This document shows positions 31,534 through 43,738 of a DNA stretch of 64,000 nt, one piece after another. Every line of letters starts with the position of its first letter. The stretch's first letter is position 1. Source of the DNA: Manihot esculenta. Taxonomy: Eukaryota > Streptophyta > Magnoliopsida > Malpighiales > Euphorbiaceae. The stretch spans positions 34,550,136 to 34,614,135 of the forward strand of contig NC_035177.2 of the NCBI RefSeq assembly GCF_001659605.2. The letters are read 5' to 3'. Position numbers and translations under genes: made by a program. The notes beneath the pieces were generated by a model that was given only the letters and a program-made list of their open reading frames with translations, did no database searches and had not been told where the DNA came from.

Positions 31534-33560
31534 TATAACGACCCGGAAATCGGACCGCTACCGGCACTAGGATTAAGATCGACTTAAGGTCGCCAGAACC
31601 CGTAGCAAACCTACTATACATCCTGTGTATCTGATAAAATCCCATACATGATCATACATTTACAAAACAACTTAAACATTTCATGAAACCGAGCTCAACC
31701 TGTGCATGTATCATACTGAAAACATAAAACCCATACTAGAGCCCTCATCAAATGCTCTAGTATGGTTAACATCACATGCCTCAAGCTTGGTTCAAACATA
31801 AATCATAATTAAAACTTTTACATGAAAATCATATTAACAGGGATTACAAGGTAAAGAAAATTAGGGCTAAGCACAATACTAATCCATTAAATTTTTACAT
31901 GTCCACAACTATTCTATTACATTAAACTATACCAGCTACTATGCTGGCTTCCCGAGCTATCTTCAACCCTGCAAACCTGGGGTTAAGAGAAAGGGATAAA
32001 CTACAAGAGCCTAGTGAGCAAAACATAAAAACAGTTTAATAAACATATGCTCGTATGAAATGCGTCACAACACAAACAATTCACATCAAGATGGACTTAT
32101 TACCAGTAACCCTCTACATAATCCAATGTGCCCGGCCCTCGACGGAGCTCCTCAGAACTTTCGCTTAAACATAACATATCCAATATGCCAGGGGCGTAGA
32201 ATGGGCCTCGCCTGGACTTTCCCTTACATAATGCCAAGGGCGTAGAATAGGCCTCACCTGGACTTCCGTATCCGTCATAACATAACTTGCTTGAGGGCTA
32301 GTGGGTCATCCAATATTCATCCACAATAACAGTAAATTATGCAATGCATCATATTCGTGAATTCTAATGCAAACAACCTATTACATAACATGGCATTCGT
32401 GATGCATGAACATGCTCAAAAGTTTGATTACTTTAAAACAAGAGATTAGTTCAGTTCTACTCACCTTTGGCTGACGCTTGCCTAAACACTGTAGCAGCTG
32501 ACTCACTACTGGCCTCTACAGTCTCCTAGGTCCGATCCTACACAGATGGACTCCAATGAGGGATCAAACATAGCTATTACAAGACTCTAAACACTCCCCA
32601 AAAATCCCCTAAAACATAACAAAACATGCATATGAAACAAGCAAAGGAAGGCTGGGCAAGGGACTTTTGGCGGCAAGTTCGGCGGCCGAAGATCCCCACA
32701 AATCCGAAAGTCAGACACTTTCAGGGGCAGGTTAGGCGGCCAAAGGCTGCCTCCATAGGCAGGTTCGGCGGCTGAACCTGGGTTCTCCAGAATGGCAGAA
32801 CTCAATTTTGCCTTATGCACTCAGTCACCAAAACTCTCCAAAACCTCACACTCAACTCCTCAAAACATGCATACACACTCATTAAGCATAAGGGGCATAA
32901 AAACTAGTCTAAACCCCAACAAACAACTATAAAACATCACAAGAGCAAGCATTTATCATCAAAACTAATACAAACCCTAACACTTTAGATCTAACCAATT
33001 CATGCATTTTTAACCCTTAACCCTTTTTAAAACTTACTTAAAACATAGGAAAAGGCAAGGATCTACACTTCCCTCTTGAAGATCTAAGGTAGATGCGACC
33101 CAAGCTTAGAGTTGAGGAGAAACGGTCTCCAAACTTTAAAATCTTGGATTCAAGCTCAAATCTTCTAAAACAAGACAAAAACATGAATTTCTTTAAGGGA
33201 TTTGAAGGAAAAATAATAAAATCAACTATGGGAGGGCAAGAACTCACCTTTGCTGGAAAATGGAGAGAGAAACTCTTCTATTTTCAGACTGGAGGCCTTT
33301 TATAGATGGCTGGCCAGACCACCTTCGGGGCCGAAAGGAGAGCTCCCACGGCAGCACCATGTTCGGTGGCCAAACCTGAATTTCCTTCCAAAATATTTTT
33401 CTTTCTTTTAAAAAATTTCTTCCACACAAAAACCAACAGTAAAATCATAAAATTCATTTTGTGAAAAACATATTTTACCATTCTAAGAGGTTCCGACATC
33501 CGAGATTCCAGATTCCAACGGGGATTCCGTCGGAAGGTTGAAATTCTGATGCCCTAGCCG
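31534..33560 (-). mobile_element. Solo LTR E, Tekay type, inserted in the 71-bp array
   Basis: It begins TATAACGACCCGG (the usual TG is TA here) and stops at CTAGCCG, missing the last bases GGTATTACA. No target duplication is seen. The right flank GGTTGA matches the 71-bp unit after AAAACC, so the insertion broke a unit. The predicted splice donor near 33067 is mutated (GT to GG). It is the most decayed Tekay LTR in the window. Confidence 0.85.
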
Positions 33561-34719
33561 GGTTGAAGATCAACAAATGAAGAATTAAAGGCCTTGAGCC
33601 CCCCTCAAATGAAAAACTAAAAGCTAAACAGGCAGGCAGGTAGACCAAAACATGGCCCATATAAGGCTCAGCAAGTAAGTTGAAAATTGAGTCCAACCTC
33701 ACAAAAGAGCTCAGGACACCCAAGTGCAAGAAACAAAAATTCCAAACTCCCAAGCTCACAGCATAGACAGGTGCACATGCTACGTTCCGAGCTCACAGTT
33801 TAGACGAACTCGCAACCTATAAACGCCTGACAAGATAAGCTAAGTATGAGAAACAATAATAAAAAGTCGAGCTCGCCATTTGGATGGGCCCACAGGCTAT
33901 GAACGCAAAAAAATAACCGAAACACAAAAAATTAGCTGAACTCGCAGTTCGGATGAGCTTACAAGCCTAACAAGCGCAAAAATGATCTCAGAACAAAAAA
34001 GTAAAAAAGTAAACAATCTCTCAAATCGGATGAGCTTGCAGCCTTTAAATCATAGGATGAAATAGGCCAAAAATGATAAATAGTATCCGAGCTCGTAAGC
34101 ATTTATGATAAAAGTTGGCTAAGTATAAAATGACCGAGCTGGCAACATAGACGAGCTCGCTAGCGAGAAACTCATGAAAAAATCCTAAGTCCAATATATC
34201 CGAGCTTGTGGCACTGAAAAGGTTGCAGGAAAATAACTTAAGTACCCTCGTAGGAATGGAAAAAGACTTACAAGTTGAATACATAACAAAAATTCTGAGT
34301 TCACAGCTAGGAATTACCCATTTGATAAAATTACGCAGATGTTTTAGTTTGTTAAATAAGTAAGGCAAGTCGAGATTTATCAACTAATCAAAGGATAGCT
34401 TAGTTCGGTAAATAAGCAAGCATACAACTTAAGGCGCTTCGTATTAAATTAAACAGAGCTCATAGGCTAGAAATCGAAGATAGTTGAATTATTAACACAT
34501 ATTAAATTAAGTCCCAAAGGATTGAGTAGCTCAGCAGAACAAAGAAAGCAACACATCAGAAAATAATCTAAGTATAAACGAGCATACACCAAAATGGAAT
34601 ACCCATATTATTATTAAGCATTCACTGGTCATCATACATCAAAATTCTAAGTCAAAAGCAAAAAATAAAATACAATAAATAAACACAAAGGCAAATACAC
34701 GGAAAATATCTTTATTTAT
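33561..34719. repeat. Element D non-coding region with degenerate GAGCTC-type repeats
   Basis: Loosely repeated words such as CCGAGCTCGC, GGATGAGCTT and CAGGCTATGAACGC recur at irregular steps of about 60-80 bp between 33785 and 34310. No coding sequence is convincing. By position this is between pol and the antisense gene of element D. Confidence 0.6.
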
Positions 34720-36180
34720 TTATTGATTTGAGTTGGTTACAGATACAGCAGGGGAAGGGGAGCCTGAACTAACAAGTTCGTTCAGGGGCTTATCTATAGT
34801 ATCCTCCCCCTGAGGTCTAGCTGCCGAGGAAGTAGCTCTCCTAGGTAAATGATTATTGTCCTCTCCGTAGCGCACCTCCTCACCGTCGGAGTCAACTTCG
34901 GGAGCTTGAAGGGCTGCTAACGGAGTCGAGGGGGCATCTCTGGCTACCTTCAGGCATTGATTATACCTGGAAGCAAACATACGGAAGGCCTTGTTATGTA
35001 GTTTCTCTTTCATCTCAACCGAGGCCTTATACTCTTCAAGGCATGCTTTACAGGCTTGCTAAATCTTGGCCTTCAGTTCAACAGAGTCCTTGTATTCCTA
35101 GAGACGCTCCTCACAAGCCAGCTGGACGCTATCTTTCATAGACCTGGCATCCCTCAGCAGGGCAGAACACCTCTTCTCCAGAGCAGTGACCTCTTAGCGG
35201 AGTTACTGTTGCTGAAGCCGAGACTCCTTCACTACCAAGGCCATGCCTTTCAGATCCTCGACATGCTTGTTGAGCTCCTACTGAAGGACAACAGCATGGA
35301 CCAAAGCCTCATCGCGCTGAGACCTGGCTTTGTCGCATTGAGCCTGGACCTCATTGCGTTGAGCTCGAGCCTCATCCTGCTGACGGCAGGACTCCTCTAA
35401 AGAAGACAACTGTGCCAAAGCCTCGTCCTGTAGAGACTCTACCGCAGAGGCCCGCTCGAAAGCGCTGTCGACCTCTTCGTGCATCTCCCCCAAGCGCTTG
35501 GTGAGGTCTTCGATTTGATTTTTGAGGTCGATTATCTGCCCACGAGCTTCACCAGTCGCTACAATGTTCTCCTCACGACAGGCTTCATCAACAAGTTGGT
35601 CCATCGAGCTCTGGAGGGATTGATCCTGAGCGTCAATCTCCATATAAATGCCTAGCGCCTGACAAAAAAGGGGCGACAAATAGAATAAGAATACAATGAA
35701 AATAAAGCAAACTTAAGGATAGTGAAATAACTCACCATGAGGAGCATTTTTCAAAGACTGTCCCTTAGGTCCTCCCGGAAACGCTAGCGAAAGGCCGCCT
35801 GTTGCTTGTTGGAGCAAGCCAGATGGCGAGTGAGAGTGAGGAAGAACGGTTCAGAGACATTAGATACCCCTCCAATATCTTCTCGCGCAACATCTCAGCC
35901 ACACAGGCCGCTGCGAACCTAGAAGTCACCTCAGCAGCGTTGAGGAGCTCGTTGTCAGGGGCTGAAGACAACTGCCCTACGGCTTGTTTTCCCTTGTTGG
36001 CAGGAGGAGGTGAATAAGCTCAGAAGGCCCAGCCACACGTGTCCTCTTGGTGGCCTGGCCCTCGGGAGGGACCTCGGAAGATTGGGCTCGCTTGCCAGTG
36101 GCACCACTGATTACAATAGCACCAACGGTGGCAGCCTATTGAGATCGAGTTGCAGAAGGAGCAACCTCGATTCCCCTTGG
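34720..36180 (-). pseudogene. 3' part of the antisense gene of element D (coiled-coil protein)
   Basis: Read on the minus strand, this continues the gene at 38441-39526 past solo LTR F. A splice donor CTCATG|GTGAGTT at 35735 and acceptor TTTTTTGTCAG ending 35659 bound a 77-base intron. The downstream exon encodes a long Glu/Gln/Arg/Leu-rich heptad region (about 35278-35650), consistent with coiled coil. The same frame runs on to a TGA/TAA near 34720 through an acidic C-terminus, but is cut by at least five stops (first at 35278). It runs antisense to gag-pol of its host element. The function of such antisense genes is not established. Confidence 0.75.
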
Positions 36181-38440
36181 TGTAACGACCCGGAAACCGG
36201 ACCGTTACCGGCGCTAGGATCCAGATCGGCATAAGGCCGCCGGGACCCGTAGCAAGCCTAACATACATTCTGAATACCTGTTAAATCCCATACATGATCA
36301 AACATATACATTAAACTTTAAACTTTTTCTTTCATTTTCCAAGCTTAACCTGTGCATGCACAACTCATAATCATAAAACCCCACACTGGAGCCCTCATCA
36401 AATGCTCCAATGGGGCAACATCTCATACATTAAGCTTGGTTTACATAAACATCAATAAAACGTTTTACAGATCATGTGCAAAAGGGATTAACCAACATAC
36501 TAGGGTCAAGCACAACTCTAAACCTCAATAAACATCATTACATTACATTACTGTACTATACTTTACATTACATCATTTTCATGTCCACATCTAGCTATTA
36601 CATAAAACATGACTTCTTATTCTTGCTGACCTCCTTATTCTATCCCGTACCTGCAACCTGGTGGATTAAGGGAATGGGGTGAGCTACTAGAGCCCAGTGA
36701 GCAGAATAATAAAACATTATATTTAAAATTCATGCTTTCATGAAATGCATCACATCTCAAACAAATCACCTTAAGGATGAACTTGTCACCAATAGCCCTC
36801 TACATACCCAATAGTGCCAGAACGTAGAATGGGTCCTGGTCTTTCTCTTACATAACATATCATAACATTCCAATGTACCAGGGACGTAGAATGGGTCTTC
36901 CTGGACTTTCTCTTACATAATGCCAGGGACGTAGAATGGGTCTTCCTGGACTTCCGTACCATGTCATCATCATATCATATCATATCATAGTGAGGGCTAA
37001 AGGATCATTCAACATTCATCCACATCAACAACATAATATGCAATGCAACATATTCATGAATCTAATGCAAACAACCTAATATATCTCATGGCATTCATGA
37101 TGCGTGAATCATGCTAAAACTTTCATTATTTACTTGAAACATAAAGAGTCATTCTACTCACCTCAGGCTAGCTCTGACAAGACACTGAAGCAGCTATCTC
37201 ACTGCTGGGGTCCTCGGTTCCTCGGGTCCGAACCTACACAGGTGGACTCAGATGACTCTAAACTACTCCCCAAAAACCCCCTAAAACACCTTAAAACAAT
37301 CACTGAAATCATGCAAAGGAAGGCTGAACAGGGCACTTTCGGCGGTAGGTTCGGCCGAAAGTCCCTCCAGAGCCGAAACTCAGCCACTTTCGGCGGCACC
37401 TTCGGCAGCCGAAAGTCCCTTCCAGAGATGAAACTCATGCATATTCGGCGGCACCTTCAGCGGCCGAATCTCCCCTCCAGAGCCGAAAGTCCACTTTCGG
37501 GGGCAGGGTTCGGCAGCCAAAAGCTTGCCTCCACAGGCAGGTTCGGCGGCCGCCGAACCTGAGTTCTTCCAAAGGGCAGAACTCAGCCTCCTTATGCACA
37601 TTTTGCCTCTCAAACCATTCAAACATGCATTTAGCTATTCTACAACATGCATACACAAGCAAATAAGCATTTAGGGGTCTCAAACTATCCTAAATCCCAA
37701 CACAAACATATAAAGCAACTCAAACAACATACATTACTCATACACTCAACATTTACCCTAACAACAAAACAACTAACTTAAACATGCATTTCTACCCCAA
37801 AAACTTCATAAAACTTGTTTAAAACATAAAATGAGCCAAGGATCTACTCTTACCTCTTGAAGATCGAGAGGGAAGGCGATATAGACTTGGAGATGGGAGA
37901 AATCTCGCTCCTTGGGTCTCCAAACTCCAAAACTTGATCTTAGCTCCAAAACTCTTCAAAACCAAGTTAGAATTCGTTAAAACTTGAAAGATTTGAGGAA
38001 AATCACCAAAACCAACCATGGGAGGGCATGGACTCACCGTTGGCCGAAAATAGGGGAGAAAGCTCGCCCATTTTCGGCCATGGGTCCTTTTATAGGTGGC
38101 TAGCCAGGCCACCTTCGGAAGCCGAAGGCGACTCCAAAACGCATGCATGTTCGGCGGCCGAACATGAGGTTCGGCGGCCGAACATGAGGTTCGGCGGCCG
38201 AACATGAGCCACATTTGGAAGCGTAAAGTGCCCCCCTAAACTATCCCACGTTCGGCGGCCGAACCTGGAAATGCCTCCATGGTCTTTTTCATTCAAAACT
38301 CAATTTCTTTCTTACTTAAAACCATAAAATACATTAAAACATTTTATGAAAACATGATTTTACCCTTCTAGAGGGTTCCGACATCCGAGATTCCACCGGA
38401 CGGTAGGAATTCCGATATCGGAGTCTAGCCGGGTATTACA
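36181..38440 (-). mobile_element. Solo LTR F, Tekay type
   Basis: It is 2260 bp, from TGTAACGACC to GGGTATTACA, with a perfect CTTGG target duplication at 36176-36180 and 38441-38445. It sits within an exon of the antisense gene. Three GTTCGGCGGCCGAAC palindromes stand in direct repeat near 38150-38205. Hairpin repeats are at about 36815-36950. The TATA block and both splice-like donor blocks are conserved. Confidence 0.95.
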
Positions 38441-39526
38441 CTTGGAGCCACCCTCTGTGGACTCGTCGATGGTGATGGGCTCCCGGAAAGCTGGAGTGGA
38501 AGTCGATTTAGGCCTCGGAGCCATAGGAGACTTAAAGGAGCTCAGAGTTCTGCCTTGAGTAGAGGCCCTAGAGGCTGCAGAGCGAGAATACTTGGATACA
38601 TGCACCAATGCCCGGGAAGAAGCAAGGGCAGCAGTCCGGCCTGCCACGGGAGGGAAATGGCGTGAAAAACCTCCCGGGTCACATCTGCCACTGATCTGCC
38701 AGCCCGGAAGGCCTCTAGGGTGGCCTTCATATTCTTCCAGGACATAGTGAAGTTCTTGGGAGGCTTGATCTTTTCCATTGGTACAGAAGAAGCTGAAAAA
38801 TAAAAAAACAACTAAAGTTAAAAACAAATACAAGGAAAAGACAAAAGACAAAAGGAAAAAGGCAAGGCATCAATAAACTAGTACCAGCTTCCTGGCAGCC
38901 CCAAAGACTGGACACGAACATGCACTTCTCGACATTATACTTCCTTGAGATAGAGGTCAGTCGGAGAAGGTAGATTTGGTCCACCAGGGGCAACCGAGAA
39001 AGATCGTTACAACTCGGGAGGACCTCCCTCCAAGGGAGATCAACATCTCAAGTTATCCTAGAGCCTTCCTTCAACTCTACCACCACGAAGGCTTCAACCC
39101 AACCCTTAATCAAGTCTTTATACCTCGAGAAGATGGACAATCCTTCTCGGGGAGCAAAGTAATAGAACTCCTGGCTAGCCCAAACTAGATGAAAAAAAGT
39201 AGAAAATAAAACAGCAGAAGGGGCAAAACCCCAGCACAAGCTAATCGACTCAAAAGAGCACATGAAAAGGATGGAATTTGGTGAAAGCATGCGAGGAGTT
39301 ACTCCGAAGTAATGAAAAACCTCAATGAAGAAGGGAGAAAAATGAAAGGTCAAACTAAAATCGCGTTGCTTGACATAGAAGATCAAGCTGTGATCCCGCT
39401 GGGGTCCACCAAACCCGATGGCGAAGGAACGAGAAGAACGATCCTCTCGTTGCGATAGAAAGCCCTAATGCTATAGATAGAGGTATCTAGGTAATCGCGA
39501 GAAAAGAAATTGGTGAGGGAGGCAAA
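38441..39526 (-). pseudogene. 5' part of the antisense gene of element D (putative gypsy-type transposon domain)
   Basis: On the minus strand, the frame 39386-39048 resembles the 'putative gypsy type transposon' domain of plant retroelement antisense genes: Pro-Phe-Phe-Ile-Glu-Val, Pro-Asn-Ser, and a Phe-Tyr-Tyr-Phe motif. A 92-base intron follows (donor AAGCTG|GTAC at 38884, acceptor TTTTTCAG ending 38793). The next exon begins Ser-Ser-Val-Pro-Met-Glu-Lys and continues to the F insertion. Stops and frame changes (for example near 39045 and in 38540-38700) show decay. The start is upstream of or disrupted by solo LTR G. Confidence 0.72.
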
Positions 39527-42075
39527 TGTAACAGTCCGCATCTCCGAACCGCCACTGGCGCTAGGATCCAGATCGGCTTAAGGCCGCCGGGACCCGTAGC
39601 AAGCCACTAGACATGCCAAACCTCTGGTATAATCCTATACATGATCAAACTTTTCTTGAAAATTAAGCTTGTGTCTCAGAAAAACCTTTAAACTTGCTTT
39701 CCTTACCTCAGCTTGACCTATGCATGAAAACATAGAACCTCATACCAGATGGGTCATCAAGCATGCTATCAAAACCATGTCCGCTTTTGGGTCAAGGGAT
39801 TGAAACCCTTTCTTCCCTCACGGGCCATTCAAATCTCATAACATTAAAACATTTCACATCATTAAAACCTTTAACCTTTTTAACATCAAAACATTTTCTT
39901 AAGATCATGTAAGCCAAGGGATCAACCAACTCTAGGGTCAAGCACAACTCTAAACAGCACATGACATACTATACTTCTAATCCTCTAACTTTCCATACAT
40001 TATCGTATCATATCCTTTATATACATCATGTCCACTACTATACTACTCAAGTATACAAGCATACAGACATACATCTCTCTATATCCAGCTACTTACCATA
40101 TACATGCTTCATCCTATACATACACTAAGCTATACTATTACATCAAAACACAGTAAACTAGGCTTCACTCTTCTTTCCCCAAAGCTTACTCTGACTTACT
40201 CTGGCTTAACTTAGCTCTGACCCTGCAAAACTGGGGTTAAGGGAAAATGGGATGAGCTACTAGAGCCCAGTGAGTAGAAATCATAAAACAGTTTATTCAT
40301 TCATTTCATGCTTTCATGATATGTGTCACAGCACAAACATTTCACATCTCGGATTAGACATGACCTCAAAACTCCCTCTGTCGGCGCCCGATTCCCGAAG
40401 GAACTCACACAGGACTTTCACTGCCATGACAGATCGTGGGCTATTGATGTCACCTTGGTCCAATCCCTACTGACAATAAATAATGCAATGCAACATATTC
40501 GTGTCTCTAATGTAAAGCAACCTAGTATCACATGGCATTCATGATGCGTGTATTATGCTCATACAATCATTACCTTTAAACATTAATTTAAAACATGCAT
40601 AGTTAGTTCTACTCACCTCTGGCAGACGCTGGACTGACTCTGCAACTGCTAAAACTGATGGCCTCCTCGATCCCTCGGGTCCGATCCTACACAGGTGGAC
40701 TCGAATGAGGTGCCAAACACACTCTAACAACTCATAAGCAACTGCCCAAAAACCCCCTAGAACATCACATGAACATGCATAGAAAACAACCTTGAAAAGG
40801 CTGGACAGGGCACTTTCGGCGGCACCTTCGGCGGCCGAACCCTTCCTCCAGAGACGAAACTCGGGCACTTTCGGCGGCACCATCGGCGGCCGAAAGTCCC
40901 ACTCCAGAGACGAAAGTCCTGCTTTCAAGCAAAACTCAACTTTCGGGGGCAAGGTTAGGCGGCCAAACCATGCATCCAAAGACAGGTTCGGCGGCCGAAG
41001 CCACTTTCGGCGGCCGAACCTGAGTTCTTCCCAGAAGGGCAGAACTCAGCTTCTCATGCATTCAAGCCTCCCAAACCTTTCAAACACCCCAAAACAAGCA
41101 CCCAACCTAACCAAAACATGCATAAACCCCTAACCACGCGCAAAGGAGCTTAATAGCTTGATTAAACTCCAAAAACAACATCAAAACATACATAGATAGC
41201 TTATGACCCACATAGGCCAAAACCATCAAAACAACCCAATATCTCACTTGCTCTTTCCCACTCATGCATACACTCTCCCTCCTGCATAACCTAGCCTAAA
41301 CATTCAACATAACATCATATAAACATACATGAGCATCACATAACATACATTGGGCATAAAACCCACATAAATCCTAACATACATATCTACCCATACTCTA
41401 CCATTAAAACCTTCATAAAACTTCAAAAGACACTAGGAAAGCAAAGATCTACACTTACCTCTTGAAGATCGAGGGTTGCGTGATCTCAAACTCGGAGGTG
41501 TGGAGAATCCAAGCTCCAAAAGCTCCAAGCTCCCAAAACTACGATCCAAGCTTGAAAACTCTTCAAAACAACCATGGAACTCATGAAAACATGAAGGAGA
41601 TGAAGAAAAACATGAAAACGGCCAAGGGAGGACAAAAACTCACCTGAGCTCGAGAATGGGGAGAAAACTCGCCCATTTCCGATCTGAGGGCTCTTTATAG
41701 GTGGCCTGGTCAGAGACCTTCGGCAGCCTAACGTGCCCCCTAAACTCATGCATGTTTGGCGGCCGAACTTGACTTTCGGCGGCCGAACCTTGGCTCGTTC
41801 AAACAAGACTTTCGGAGGCCAAAGGCGCTCCCGAAGCCTTTCCATGTTCGGCGGCCGAACTTCACTTTCGGCGGCCGAACCTGGCAAACGCCTCCTTGGT
41901 CTTTTCTTTTCAAAACTCAATTCTTTTTCATTTAAAACCATGAAATCAGTAAAAACCTTTTAGAAAACACATTTTAGCCCTCTAGAAGCCTCTGGCATCT
42001 CCAAAATTCCAGATTCCAATGGAGATTCCGCCGGAAGGTAGAGATTCCGATGCCGGAATCTAGCCGGGTATTACA
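39527..42075 (-). mobile_element. Solo LTR G, Tekay type
   Basis: It is 2549 bp, from TGTAACAGTCCG to GGGTATTACA, with a perfect GCAAA duplication at 39522-39526 and 42076-42080. It is longer and more diverged than the others: the CCAGG hairpin block is not recognisable, while GCC palindromes are abundant (40815-41020 and 41755-41880). The TATA block is near 41690. Confidence 0.93.
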
Positions 42076-42080
42076 GCAAA

Positions 42081-42363
42081 GGTGATGGTGGATCTCACAT
42101 TTATGACATTAGAGATTCTAGGGACAGCCATTAGGAAGCAGAAGACGTACCTCAAAGAAATTTTGCAGAAGGTGAGAAAGACGGAGTATAGGAAGCAAAG
42201 CGAGAAGAAGAGTCTGGAGAGAAATGGAGGATTTGAATTTGAAAAGAGTAAAGGTAGAGAAAGGACATTTTTGACAGAAGTCTTCCTCGAGCCGCACGAT
42301 CATAATGGGGACCTAGGGATTTATCTCCTCAGTGAATAATTACTGAGGAGATAAAGGGGCACT
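42081..42363 (+). other. Element D 3' internal end with hairpin and polypurine tract
   Basis: This short purine-rich stretch ends in GAGGAGATAAAGGGGCACT (42345-42363), the likely polypurine tract of D. A perfect 14-bp inverted repeat (arms 42320-42333 and 42342-42355, loop of 8) overlaps it. A frame of 85 codons here (42082-42339) has no known domain and may be chance. Confidence 0.65.
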
Positions 42364-42816
42364 TGATGACCATTGGGCTTCTGGCACCCGGGTTGAGACC
42401 GAGCCCTGGAAAAGAAAATAGGTCCAAAGCCACTAGGCCCCTCCGAGCAGGCCGACCCATCAGTGCGCCATCCATCCCGTGACTAAAGCAGACTGGACTG
42501 ACCTTAGACTTGGATCCATCGGAGGAGAGCCTAGTTCAGGTGGCTTGACGGGAGGTAGGAGAGTAGGCCCAGCTACCTCGTGACCCTATCAACATGCGCG
42601 CCGAAGGAGAATTAAATGGCCACCTGATAGGAATGAGTATGCTGGTACATCCATATGTACGGGTCTGTGTGACAGGATAGGTGGCACTGTAGCAAGGTGG
42701 TAGTTATGCATCATTAGAGGACAAAGGAAAAATGAATAAAGGGGAATACGTGACCCTTCAGACCAAGCTTAGACTCGCTCTTATAAACCCTATTTTCTCT
42801 GGATCTCAGAATATCA
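42364..42816 (+). repeat. 3' LTR of element D
   Basis: It starts TGATGACC and ends AGAATATCA, followed by TATGC. It pairs with 30385-30840. The divergence (many substitutions and a few indels) marks D as much older than A, C or H. Confidence 0.9.
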
Positions 42817-43738
42817 TATGCCATCAATATCATCCTGGGTAAGCTCTCTTTTTATAGTCCCTTGATTAATATATGCATACGTAACGGCATTTGGATCATT
42901 GCTGTGTGCAAGCCCGAGGAGATGACCAATCTCATGAACAGCCACAGTTTCCAAGTCTATTTGCCTCATGTTAGGATTAGTACTCCAATATTGTTCTCCA
43001 TTACAATGCAATCTTCCATCTTAGGGATAAAATGCATAAGCCCAAACAGTTCTACCAGGTATAGAAGAATTATCATTTTCATTCTCTCCATGATCAAATC
43101 CATAAAACCCGATTATAATATCTGCTCGAGAACCTGTAGGTGCTTCCTCAAATTTGAACTGGAAAACATTCGCCCATTTCTGAAAAGCTCGAGAAGAAGC
43201 ATACCTCATGTCTTGCTCATTTGGGTTTTGAACTTTAGAGTGAAATGTGTAGGTGAGTTCATACTTAGAAGATGTCCATCTGAGCATATCAGGGGGAAAA
43301 GCATAGTGGGAAACCATGTGGAACATTTTCGACTTGTGGCTACTATTGGTTGGCTTTGACAAGGATGTGCGGTTGGTTATATCAGGGACTCCACATCGTG
43401 GGATCATCATCTTCTTGATGGTAGTAGAATCAAGATTCCCAGTAACCTCAAGTTGATAAAATTTTTGGTAAGTTTTAAGTGCATACTCTAAACTCTCATC
43501 AAAATCATCAGTTAGATTATTGATATCACCACTTGGATAATATCCAAATTTCCTGAGGTGTTTTTTGACCTCACTAAGGCCAACAACATTTTGGCCCTTT
43601 TGGACTTCCTTTAGGCTTTGAAGGAATTTGGAAGTTTTTTCTTGGTGATGACCTTCAAATTGGAGTTTTCTAGACTGTGCTAAAAAGAGTTGGATTGAAA
43701 AAAGTAGCAGGAGATAGACAGAAGGATTTGAGAGCCAT
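42817..43738 (-). pseudogene. Matrix metalloproteinase pseudogene, copy 1
   Basis: This intronless plant MMP (zinc endopeptidase of the cell surface or matrix) is read from the right. The ATG at 43738 is out of frame with the hydrophobic signal peptide that follows, so a small frameshift lies near 43720. The frame then encodes the propeptide, the cysteine switch Pro-Arg-Cys-Gly-Val-Pro-Asp (43381-43401) and the catalytic domain, with the zinc site HEIGHLLGLAH at about 42904-42936. A TAA at 43021-43023 interrupts before the zinc helix. The Met-turn methionine is Thr (ACG, 42880-42882). Element D cuts the gene near its end; the tail is at 30358-30384. Clearly inactive as a protease. Confidence 0.93.

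Larger units (their letters stand above)
30385..42816 (+). mobile_element. Old Tat-lineage Ty3/Gypsy element D, internally deleted, with nested solo LTRs
   Basis: Two short LTRs (456 and 453 bp, visibly diverged) start TGATGACC and are flanked by a perfect TATGC duplication (30380-30384 and 42817-42821). Between them remain an integrase C-terminal fragment on the + strand, a 71-bp tandem array, a degenerate repeat region and an antisense intron-containing gene. Three solo Tekay LTRs (E, F, G) lie inside, so about 5.6 kb is D's own sequence. Tat-lineage assignment rests on the integrase end and the antisense gene between pol and the 3' LTR. Confidence 0.88.

Noticed and set aside
42082..42339. 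85-codon Lys/Glu-rich frame before the 3' LTR of element D
   Set aside because: No known domain, purine-rich sequence tends to give such frames, and it runs into the polypurine tract.
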